From: Candidatus Nitrosopolaris nunavutensis
GTDB taxonomy: Archaea > Thermoproteota > Nitrososphaeria > Nitrososphaerales > Nitrososphaeraceae
Assembly (NCBI GenBank): GCA_002501855.1
Contig: DAOM01000280.1
Coordinates: 5,423 to 11,053 of the forward strand
Direction of reading: 5' to 3'
Length of the DNA stretch: 5,631 bases
Under the pieces are notes generated by a model that was not told where the DNA came from, ran no database searches, and saw only the letters and a program-made list of their open reading frames with translations. Of this stretch, positions 1 to 5,258 are shown in pieces; positions within the stretch are counted from its first letter, which is position 1; every line of letters begins with the position of its first letter. Made by a program: the position numbers and the translations under genes.

Positions 1-103
1 TTTTTTCATATAATGCTTGAAAGACTCCTGTATCATATGCTCCGAGTGCGCCTCCTCCTTGAAAAACAAGTGCCTTCTTCTTTAATGTTGATGCTGTGAA
101 CAC
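1..103 (-). CDS. Patatin-like phospholipase, N-terminal fragment (runs off left edge)
   Basis: The minus strand reads KKKALVFQGGGALGAYDTG followed by VFQALYEK. This is the N-terminal strand and glycine-rich oxyanion-hole loop (GGGALGAY) of patatin-family serine acyl hydrolases, which release fatty acids from lipids using a Ser-Asp dyad. The GxSxG nucleophile and the catalytic Asp lie beyond the window. I chose the GTG at 103-101 because the same frame has an upstream TAG near the GCGTAG triplets and no ATG lies between. No Shine-Dalgarno sequence precedes it, so the true start could differ or the 5' end could be damaged. About 34 codons are visible and uninterrupted. It diverges from everything else in the window except the PsbP-like relic. 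The family call is confident; substrate and intactness cannot be judged. Confidence 0.72.
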   Translation of the reverse strand, partial: MFTASTLKKKALVFQGGGALGAYDTGVFQALYEK

Positions 104-528
104 ATACTGGCCAGAAACTTTGCACTACGCCATGCTTATGATCCCTGCCATCCTTGCCAATTTCGTCAATCATAACTGGATTATCAACCAATTGCAAGAT
201 TAATGTAATGATGGTAAGGATCAAAGTTTTTGAATTCAGATTATCTCCTCAGTGAATGAAATACGTCATACGAGCCTGTTTTGGAGAATGCTGCAGCTCC
301 AGGAGTATACGATTTAAGACACATAGACATAGAAAATCTCGTGTATGCACGTCAATATATCGGAGGCTTGAACTGAATGTTTGTTTAAAGTCACCTACCA
401 CTACATAATCAACAAAGATTCATGCATCCAAAATTAGTACTCCATTATGAGTTCAAATTAATACATTCGACATAACCCAACTAACCACGCTATTCGACTT
501 TCATTAACTGGCGGCGTTACTTCCTCAT
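104..528. other. Gene-poor intergenic stretch
   Basis: No convincing gene, RNA gene or repeat is visible here. A plus-strand frame is open from about 260 to a TGA at 374-376. It reads protein-like (for example LENAAAPGVYDLRHIDIENL) but has no ATG, GTG or TTG at its head and matches no family I recognise, so it may be a gene relic. A 63-codon minus-strand frame (33-224) starts with TTG and runs out of frame across the patatin start, so I do not count it as a gene. The stretch separates the patatin start from the decayed PsbP-like gene. Confidence 0.5.
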
Positions 529-1083
529 CTAATTGTTGTTGGTTTTATTGAACCCCGTGTTATTTATCGATATTTTAAAGGAGTCTTTCCTACTTTGAAC
601 TATTGGCAAATACTACGAAAATTTTTCTATATGCGGGATAATCTATGAAGTAACCTTTGCTTCTGTGTGCTGCTGTACCAAATTCTATTAGTTTTCTCAT
701 TCCATATGTCGGATGCTTGTACGTCCAAATAATTTCATATGTCGGAACTCCTGCAAGACTGAAATTATTATTTTTGGCTGTTGCTTCAATGAGTTTAAAA
801 TCAGGAAATGCCGATGAATTTTTCTTCGATTGTAATGATTTGTTGAAATACTGTTGTAAAGTAAAAGCATATTGCTTAAACTGCTTCGATAAATTGCTAT
901 TAACCCATACATAAGAAAAATGGAAGTCCATCTATTAGGTAGATAAAAGGAGCAAATAACTTGTGGATGGGCAAAACTAAAGGTGGATGGCAATGAGTAA
1001 TTACTATTAATTCTGATAATCCAATCATATGGATATTGAACTTTGAGTCCATATGGTTCATTGTCATATTCCAAAATGGTCAT
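529..1083 (-). pseudogene. PsbP-like/PsbP-related secreted protein, broken by two frameshifts and a stop
   Basis: Three consecutive minus-strand frames together spell one PsbP-like domain. Frame A, from ATG 1083, gives the N-terminal signature YDNEPYGLKVQYPYDW and then FSFAHPQV. Near 930-940 the match moves to a second frame, with a central FPDFKLIEA, the SLAGVPTYEIIWTY strand and GYFIDYPA. Near 620-640 it moves to a third frame reading EKFS-stop-YLPIVQSRKDSFKIS, the usual C-terminal helix of this archaeal family. The in-frame amber codon is at 613-615, and the third frame ends with TAG at 529-531. The signal peptide or lipobox expected before the domain is absent, and the frame is closed just upstream of 1083. 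Two shifts, one internal stop and a missing leader argue for true decay rather than one sequencing error. Family assignment is from recalled consensus; the molecular role of archaeal members is unknown to me. Confidence 0.68.
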
Positions 1084-1163
1084 ATAGGAAATGTACTATT
1101 AGTAGCAGATTCTCGACACGTGAAGAGCTAGCAGTTGGGTAATGACCTAGTTGTTCTTCTAAT

Positions 1164-1421
1164 GTGTTTAGGTACGGTATTGAACTATTCTTAGAAACAA
1201 CACTATTCTTAGTATTTGTATTAGAGGTTTATTCCAGTGAAAAGCCTGTCAGAGTAGAATACCAGCCTACTGTAAAAGGTTTAGCGTTGCAACCTATTAT
1301 GGATATGATGGCTGCGTACTCTATGAAGTATTGTAGTAAGGATGTTTTCAAAGATGCAAAGCCCAGAGAATTCCAAGAAGTATATGGAAGAGAAATGGCT
1401 AAAGTTTCATCCTATGCCTGA
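1164..1421 (+). pseudogene. HxlR-type winged-helix regulator, C-terminal remnant
   Basis: From about residue 22 the frame reads VYSSEKPVRVEYQPTVKG, then LALQPIMDMMAAYSMKYC and KDVFKDAKPREFQEVYG. This matches the wing (P-x-RVEY-x-LT-x-KG-x-AL) and the dimerisation helix of HxlR/DUF24 regulators, with the C-terminal tail seen in archaeal members. The first 20 residues after the GTG at 1164 are hydrophobic and do not form the expected helix-turn-helix. In the next frame, RY-stop-TILRNNTILSI weakly resembles the missing recognition region (RFnelLR...iLSxRL), which suggests frameshifts plus a small deletion before VYSSEK. No intact N-terminal half with a GGKWxxxIL-like motif could be found upstream. 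It ends at TGA 1419-1421. I call it a decayed gene: the C-terminal half is well kept and the DNA-binding half is destroyed. The 5' limit of the relic is uncertain, perhaps near 1120. Confidence 0.62.
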
Positions 1422-1442
1422 AATTCCATAGTTCATCTACAA

Positions 1443-1461
1443 CATCCGTATAGTTCGGATG
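1443..1461 (+). terminator. Hairpin with pyrimidine-rich tail after the HxlR relic
   Basis: CATCCG (1443-1448) pairs with CGGATG (1456-1461) around a 7-base loop. It is followed by the T/C-rich tract TTACTTCTTTCTG. It lies 21 bases after the stop of the HxlR remnant, the usual place for a terminator. Archaeal termination depends mostly on T-runs, so the function is only plausible. Confidence 0.4.
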
Positions 1462-1488
1462 CTGTTACTTCTTTCTGTAACCACCATC

Positions 1489-1538
1489 ATCAACCAACAT
1501 CAAGCTATGTGCTTGGCTGTCATGCTGATGCGGTTGAT
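1489..1538. repeat. Long imperfect inverted repeat (50 bases)
   Basis: ATCAACC (1489-1495) pairs perfectly with GGTTGAT (1532-1538). After a 2x1 internal loop, CATCA (1498-1502) pairs with TGATG (1526-1530), and GC (1504-1505) can pair with GC (1524-1525). An alternative inner hairpin, CAAGC-TATGT-GCTTG (1501-1515), competes with this. The structure sits between the HxlR relic and the HtrA pair. It could be a structured transcript, a remnant of a small mobile element or part of a termination region; the sequence does not decide. Confidence 0.45.
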
Positions 1539-1579
1539 AAATCCGAGATATTCTGTAATTACAAGATAGAATTGGGATC

Positions 1580-1591
1580 GTCACATGTGAC
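1580..1591. promoter_or_regulatory. Perfect 12-base palindrome upstream of HtrA gene 1
   Basis: GTCACATGTGAC equals its own reverse complement. It overlaps by four bases the left arm of the dyad at 1588-1613, so the two together form a compound symmetric region 44-78 bases before the protease start. It may be a protein-binding site or part of a larger operator. The second dyad at 3851 has only a partial counterpart (TTGACGTGAC), so this palindrome may not be essential. Confidence 0.35.
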
Positions 1592-1613
1592 TAGGTTTGT
1601 TCATTCTTAGTCA
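1588..1613. promoter_or_regulatory. Candidate operator, TGACTA-N14-TAGTCA, copy 1
   Basis: Perfect 6-base arms, TGACTA at 1588-1593 and TAGTCA at 1608-1613, flank 14 bases. The arm centres are 20 bases apart, about two helical turns, which would suit a dimeric winged-helix regulator bound on one face. It ends 44 bases before the HtrA ATG at 1658. The same arms with the same spacing recur before the proteasome operon at 3851-3876. The sharing and placement are seen; operator function is inferred. Confidence 0.5.
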
Positions 1614-1630
1614 ACAAATAGCGTATCTAA

Positions 1631-1638
1631 CCATATAC
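1631..1638 (+). promoter_or_regulatory. Possible TATA box for the HtrA pair
   Basis: CCATATAC is the most TATA-like segment between the dyad and the ATG at 1658. Its centre is about 23 bases before that ATG, which would fit a leaderless or nearly leaderless transcript, common in archaea. The match to the archaeal box A consensus is weak, and no good Shine-Dalgarno precedes the gene (only GTGAT at 1642-1646). Tentative. Confidence 0.28.
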
Positions 1639-1657
1639 ATTGTGATCAATAAAAAAT

Positions 1658-2617
1658 ATGAACGAAAATAGGATTCCGCATACCAAAAACGCACTAGTGT
1701 CATTTTCTGAGGCAATAGAGAATGTAGCCGATAAGGTATCACAATCCGTAGTAAGTGTACGTTCAAAGACTAGAGGACATGGTTCAGGAGTTGTTTGGAC
1801 TTCAGATGGCCTCATAGTGACTTGCAGTCATATAGTCAGAAAACTAGACGAACTTGAAGTTAGTCTCAGCAATGGTAAGTCCTTTCCAGCCAAGGTTATA
1901 GGAAATGATCCATATTCTGATATCGCACTCCTGAAAATTCAAGCCAATGGTAAGAATGATAGCATTTCCCTAAATCCAATAGAGATTGGTGATTCTGAAA
2001 ATCTGAAAGCAGGGCAGTTTGTTCTCGCTCTTGCTAATCCCTATGGAGAATATCCCAGCATTACGGAAGGAATAATCACAAGCGAAAGAAGCTCACTTGG
2101 AGGAGGGCGGTGGGGAGGAATAACGAATAATATAGTTATCACTGATGCACGTCTCAACCCAGGATATTCAGGCGGTCCTTTAGTTGACGTAGAAGGAAAG
2201 ATGATAGGATTAAACGCAGCATATGTTTCGTCTCGCGGTATTGCAATTAGAGCAAGTAAAGTAAGAAATATCACCGACCAACTTGCGAAGTATGGAGCTA
2301 TTAAGATAGCATACCTTGGTGTGGTCACAGATGAAATTTCTCTTCCTAGAGAGGTAGGAGCTCAACTAAAGCCAAGTCAAGAAGAAGGCCTCATGGTTCT
2401 TTCGGTGGAAAATGACACTCCTGCAAAGAAAGCAGGGCTATTACTAGGAGATATTATCATAGGATTCGACGATCAGCCTATAGCGAACATTCATGACCTA
2501 AGAAGACAACTCTTAAATCAAGATGTCATCGGAAAATCAGTAAAGCTTGCCATAATAAGAGGTGAGAAAAAGAGTGAGATCACAATTACTCCTCGAGAAT
2601 CATCTGGATCCAACTAA
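1658..2617 (+). CDS. HtrA/DegQ-like serine protease with one PDZ domain (first of tandem pair)
   Basis: A 319-residue S1C-family (trypsin-fold) protease, expected to cleave unfolded or damaged proteins. The catalytic triad is His58 (TCSHIV), Asp88 (SDIALLKI) and Ser171 (NPGYSGGPL). The protease domain covers about residues 20-212 and one PDZ domain about 219-312, with the carboxylate-binding loop near YLGVV and the helix region TPAKKAGLLLGDII. There is no signal peptide or membrane segment: the N-terminus is only about 20 polar residues before the first strand, so the enzyme is probably cytosolic, unlike bacterial DegP/DegQ. It departs from the usual motifs: TCSH for TNxH, Tyr170 for Asn before the catalytic Ser, and a Gly-rich insert (SLGGGRWGG, 146-154) before the active-site loop. 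The ATG at 1658 is the first start in the open frame. The second protease follows 43 bases later, probably in one operon. Family is sure; activity is likely; substrates are unknown. Confidence 0.9.
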   Translation: MNENRIPHTKNALVSFSEAIENVADKVSQSVVSVRSKTRGHGSGVVWTSDGLIVTCSHIVRKLDELEVSLSNGKSFPAKVIGNDPYSDIALLKIQANGKNDSISLNPIEIGDSENLKAGQFVLALANPYGEYPSITEGIITSERSSLGGGRWGGITNNIVITDARLNPGYSGGPLVDVEGKMIGLNAAYVSSRGIAIRASKVRNITDQLAKYGAIKIAYLGVVTDEISLPREVGAQLKPSQEEGLMVLSVENDTPAKKAGLLLGDIIIGFDDQPIANIHDLRRQLLNQDVIGKSVKLAIIRGEKKSEITITPRESSGSN

Positions 2618-2660
2618 CTGCAATTAAAGTCAAGCGAAAGAGGAAGTAATAATATAATAT

Positions 2661-3599
2661 ATGATACCAGTTAATGAAGATCTAATTGTTAATGCAGTTC
2701 AAAAGGTAAGTAGAAGTGTTGTAAATATTGCGAGTGTAAGAACAGTACATGATCAACTATTTCGAGTATTTCCGGTTGAAGGTGTTGGCTCGGGTGTAAT
2801 AATCGACGAGAGATGCCACGTACTTACCAATAATCATGTTGTTGACGAAGCTCAGAAACTGAAAATTACACTCACTGATGGAAGCATCTTCGATGGAAAA
2901 GTGATAGGAACTGACGAGACAACAGATTTGGCAGTAGTAAAATTAGATTCAACAGAAACACTTCCATTCGCTGCATTGGGAAATTCTGATGATTTGAAGA
3001 TAGGTCAAATAGTGATTGCCATTGGTAATCCATTTGCTTTAACTGGAGGGCCAACTGTAACTGCTGGAATTGTAAGCTCATTAAACAGAAAGATCCAATT
3101 TGAAAAAGGGGTACTAGAATTAATTCAAACTGATGCAGCAATAAATCCAGGTAACTCTGGTGGACCTCTTATCAATACAAAAGGCGAGGTTATAGCAATT
3201 AACACAGCAAAAATGCCATATGCACACGGTATTGGATTTGCAGTACCAACCAACATTGCTAAATCAGTAATGACAGAACTAATACAAAATGGAAGAGTAA
3301 TCAATAGACCATGGATTGGAATCTCATACGTAAAAATAACACGACAATTAGCTCAATATTATAGATTGCCAGCCACAGAAGGTGTGTTAATAGCACAGGT
3401 AGAATCACACAGCCCAGCTGATGATGCAGGATTGAGAAAGGGAGATATAATCGAAGCAGTGGACGGCAAGAGAATAGATGATACCACGGAAATTTCACTA
3501 AATGTGAGAAAGAAGACACTAAAGGACAAGCTAACAATGACTGTAAACAGATATGGAAGACGCTTTGAAGTTCCAATACAACTTCAGGCGCGACCATGA
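2661..3599 (+). CDS. HtrA/DegQ-like serine protease with one PDZ domain (second of tandem pair)
   Basis: A 312-residue S1C-family protease with textbook motifs: His59 (LTNNHVV), Asp89 (TTDLAVVKL) and Ser166 (INPGNSGGPL), preceded by TDAAINPG as in bacterial HtrA proteins. The protease domain spans about residues 8-210. One PDZ domain spans about 217-309 (WIGISYV ... SPADDAGLRKGDII). No signal peptide or transmembrane helix is visible, so it is predicted cytosolic. It resembles the upstream protease in length and domain order but is more canonical, so the pair looks like an old duplication with one divergent copy. The ATG at 2661 has only a weak purine-rich stretch upstream (AGAGGAAG, ending near 2646), set somewhat far from the start. 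The 43-base gap after the first gene shows no clear promoter, so cotranscription is likely. It is followed by two hairpin terminators. Substrates are unknown. Confidence 0.93.
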   Translation: MIPVNEDLIVNAVQKVSRSVVNIASVRTVHDQLFRVFPVEGVGSGVIIDERCHVLTNNHVVDEAQKLKITLTDGSIFDGKVIGTDETTDLAVVKLDSTETLPFAALGNSDDLKIGQIVIAIGNPFALTGGPTVTAGIVSSLNRKIQFEKGVLELIQTDAAINPGNSGGPLINTKGEVIAINTAKMPYAHGIGFAVPTNIAKSVMTELIQNGRVINRPWIGISYVKITRQLAQYYRLPATEGVLIAQVESHSPADDAGLRKGDIIEAVDGKRIDDTTEISLNVRKKTLKDKLTMTVNRYGRRFEVPIQLQARP

Positions 3600-3656
3600 G
3601 TCTTATTATTATTTTTATTCTATTTGTATTCGCAGGTTACGACTTACTTAACTAAT

Positions 3657-3684
3657 GAAAAATTACCTCCAGGGGTGATTTTTC
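3657..3684 (+). terminator. Hairpin terminator 1 after the HtrA pair
   Basis: An 11-base-pair stem, 3657-3667 with 3674-3684, contains one T-G wobble and has a 6-base loop (TCCAGG). The 3' arm ends in TTTTTC. A T-rich tract (3601-3628) directly after the HtrA stop may itself act as an archaeal terminator. Confidence 0.6.
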
Positions 3685-3698
3685 GTTTATCAATTTGC

Positions 3699-3722
3699 AA
3701 AAATAACATAGTTGTTATTTTT
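3699..3722 (+). terminator. Hairpin terminator 2 after the HtrA pair
   Basis: AAAAATAACA (3699-3708) pairs perfectly with TGTTATTTTT (3713-3722) around the loop TAGT, and the T-run continues to 3723. It lies 14 bases after the first hairpin. The two in series should separate transcription of the proteases from the proteasome operon. Confidence 0.6.
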
Positions 3723-3826
3723 TGATTTGTTTGTTAGAGAAATAGCAGATCTGAGTAATATCACGAAGCTTTACGCGTAGTCATATGAGCCAGTTTGATA
3801 TTTGGGAGTAACAGGATCTAAATGTG

Positions 3827-3844
3827 GTAGTATGTTTATACTAC
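3827..3844. promoter_or_regulatory. TATA box embedded in an inverted repeat, proteasome operon promoter
   Basis: GTAGTAT (3827-3833) and ATACTAC (3838-3844) form a perfect 7-base dyad around GTTT. The TTTATA at 3835-3840 inside it is a good archaeal box A. With usual spacing, transcription would begin near 3864, giving a leader of about 47 bases to the ATG at 3911. A protein bound to this dyad would block TBP, so it may be a repressor site. Symmetry is seen; function is inferred. Confidence 0.45.
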
Positions 3845-3850
3845 TTGACG

Positions 3851-3876
3851 TGACTAACCTCGATAAATGCTAGTCA
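3851..3876. promoter_or_regulatory. Candidate operator, TGACTA-N14-TAGTCA, copy 2
   Basis: It has the same 6-base arms and the same 14-base spacer as copy 1 at 1588-1613. Similarity continues downstream without gaps: both copies follow with A, then AAT, ATC and ATATAC at identical offsets (ATATAC starts 20 bases after the last arm base in each). Here it covers the predicted transcription start (about 3864), so a bound protein would probably repress. It ends 34 bases before the chosen start codon. Confidence 0.5.
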
Positions 3877-3910
3877 ATTAATGCCCCATCCTTCTATATA
3901 CTATCAAAGA

Positions 3911-4504
3911 ATGACAACAATAGTTGGTATCAAAACAAAGGAAGGCGTTGTACTCGGCTCAGATAGACGAGCAAGTAAAGGCTTCTTTATAGGTTCAAAG
4001 ATAACACAAAAAATAACAAAAATAGATGATACTTTAGCAGTAGCAATAGCTGGGCAGTTATCTGATGCTGAATATATGATTAAGGTTGCAAAAGCTGAGA
4101 GAAGACTAATGGAACTTAGAAGAGGCTTCCCACTCACAGTGAAGGAATCTGCGAGGCTAATAGCAAATCTAGCGTATTCTGGTCTTAAGAACTATCAGCC
4201 ATATTTCGTAGAATTATTGATGGCAGGCGTAGACCAAGAAGGTGGGCATATATTGGCAGCAGATATGAGCGGTGCAATAACCGATGAAGACTTTGCATCT
4301 TCGGGTTCTGGTTCTCCAATAGCATATGGTGTTCTCGAAAGCGTTTACACTAAGGACATAACTAATGAACAAGCAAAACAAATTGCCACTAAAGCTGTAG
4401 CAGCAGCAATGGAACGAGACCCTGGATCAGGAAACGGTATAGACGTACTAGTGATTCCAAACTTGTTAATGGTCAAAGAGGAGAAGAAGGGGGTGAGTCA
4501 TTAG
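3911..4504 (+). CDS. psmB: 20S proteasome beta-type subunit (catalytic)
   Basis: N-terminal-nucleophile threonine protease that would form the inner beta ring of a 20S core and hydrolyse unfolded proteins fed by an AAA ATPase. Counting the Thr after the Met as 1, the active-site set is complete: Thr1, Asp17 and Arg19 (GSDRRAS), and Lys33. The supporting Ser129 loop (SGSGSP) and the Asp166/Ser169 loop (RDPGSGNGID) are also present. The mature chain is about 196 residues, close to the Thermoplasma subunit (about 203). I chose ATG 3911 because Met removal exposes Thr1 directly. An upstream ATG at 3881 would add ten residues (MPHPSIYYQR) and put Met, not the usual Gly, before the cleavage point. 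Neither start has a Shine-Dalgarno. The divergent alpha-type gene follows two bases after the stop, so they form an operon. The symbol is generic, since archaea often have more than one psmB. Confidence 0.92.
   Translation: MTTIVGIKTKEGVVLGSDRRASKGFFIGSKITQKITKIDDTLAVAIAGQLSDAEYMIKVAKAERRLMELRRGFPLTVKESARLIANLAYSGLKNYQPYFVELLMAGVDQEGGHILAADMSGAITDEDFASSGSGSPIAYGVLESVYTKDITNEQAKQIATKAVAAAMERDPGSGNGIDVLVIPNLLMVKEEKKGVSH
4489..4496 (+). promoter_or_regulatory. Shine-Dalgarno site for the alpha-type subunit
   Basis: GGGGGTGA, inside the 3' end of the beta gene, matches the archaeal anti-Shine-Dalgarno complement GGAGGTGA at seven of eight positions. It ends ten bases before the ATG at 4507. It supports that start and translation of the second cistron in its own right, in contrast to the SD-less first genes in each operon. 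Confidence 0.65.
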
Positions 4505-4506
4505 AA

Positions 4507-5172
4507 ATGGCAGAAAGTGGTGCTACTGCTAGATATCCTTACTATTATGGTCCTGAGGGTAGATTAGTATTAGTAGATAGTGCGTTAGAGGCAGTAAGCA
4601 GAGGTTCAACTACAATCGGAATTAAAACTCCAGTCTTTGCCTTGATCTCTAGCCACATAAAGCCAACCAAGCCCTTAGTAGAACCTGCTGAAAAAATATT
4701 TACAATTGACGGACATATAGGCGCGACAGGCTCAGGATATATTGGTGACATATTGCAACTAATTGATGAGATACAATTAGCAGCACAAAAACATAGACTC
4801 ACCTATGAAAGCCCCATCGATGTAAATACACTTGCAAAACATCTCAGCTCATACTTGCACAACTATACTATCTATGCCGTTAGACCACAAGCGGCCTCAA
4901 TAATAATCGCGGGAATAGATCAAACTGGAGTTCAGCTATATCAAGTAGATCCAAGTGGGACATTCTTCAGAGGAGCAGGCTTTGCAATCGGTCAGTATTC
5001 AGATATTGCACTCGACGTGATGCAGAGAGAGTATAGCGTAGACATGAGTATGGAGCAAGCCATACAGTTGAGTAATAAGGCAATAGAAAAAGCATTGGGA
5101 GAAAGACCACTGGTAGAAACAGGAATCATTACAGCTAAAGACGGTTCCTTCAAGAAGCTGGTGAATAATTAA
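4507..5172 (+). CDS. Divergent 20S proteasome alpha-type subunit paralogue
   Basis: A 221-residue alpha-type proteasome protein. Alpha hallmarks in order are GPEGRL (15-20), ALEAVSRGSTTIGIK (26-40), EKIFTID (62-68), the SG-x-x-x-D strand (76-81), AQKHRLTYESPI, the VRP turn, LIAGID-like IIIAGID, and DPSGTFFRGAGFAIG. There is no catalytic Thr. Compared with Thermoplasma PsmA, the gate-ordering cluster Tyr8/Asp9/Pro17/Tyr26 is reduced to the Pro: the N-terminus reads ARYPYYYGPEGR, and the usual VEYA is VDSA. RPYG is RPQA. In the pocket that receives ATPase HbYX tails, Lys66 (here Lys63) and Gly80 (Gly77) remain, but Leu81 is Tyr78. A loop after GIKT is two residues shorter. It sits two bases behind the beta gene, not in the exosome-linked psmA cluster typical of archaea, so it is probably a second, specialised alpha subunit. 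Family is confident; ring composition and function are inferred. Confidence 0.85.
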   Translation: MAESGATARYPYYYGPEGRLVLVDSALEAVSRGSTTIGIKTPVFALISSHIKPTKPLVEPAEKIFTIDGHIGATGSGYIGDILQLIDEIQLAAQKHRLTYESPIDVNTLAKHLSSYLHNYTIYAVRPQAASIIIAGIDQTGVQLYQVDPSGTFFRGAGFAIGQYSDIALDVMQREYSVDMSMEQAIQLSNKAIEKALGERPLVETGIITAKDGSFKKLVNN

Positions 5173-5197
5173 TCTAGTTCTCACAATAATACGTGAA

Positions 5198-5258
5198 ACC
5201 GCTTGAGTAGCGGTACCTGCCTAGGAAGGCTCGATAGATAAAACCCCTCTATAGGTAC
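5198..5258 (+). other. Potential structured RNA: hairpin plus three-way junction
   Basis: ACCGCT-TGAGT-AGCGGT (5198-5214) is a perfect 6-base-pair hairpin. Next to it GTACCT (5213-5218) pairs with AGGTAC (5253-5258). This stem encloses two hairpins: GCCT-AGGA-AGGC (5219-5230) and ATAGA-N9-TCTAT (5234-5252), joined by TCG. The first hairpin and the closing stem share bases 5213-5214, so they could compete as alternatives. It lies 26-86 bases after the alpha-type stop, as a 3' UTR structure or an independent RNA. It matches no RNA family I recognise, and no T-run follows as in a simple terminator. Confidence 0.4.

Noticed and set aside
33..224. 63-codon minus-strand frame starting with TTG
   Set aside because: Its 3' part is an out-of-frame reading of the patatin start (the GGAGGAGGC run read as RRRR), and the rest matches no family I recognise.
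2041..2328. Antisense open frames over the HtrA and proteasome genes (also 2872-3141, 3301-3597, 3904-4137, 4545-4802, 4999-5184)
   Set aside because: They lie opposite genes with complete catalytic motifs and have no family resemblance or start signals.
3895..3901. TATATAC as the TATA box of the proteasome operon
   Set aside because: Normal spacing would start transcription near 3925, inside the beta coding sequence after Thr1. The element is still noted because it lies at the same offset from the dyad as the one before the HtrA gene.
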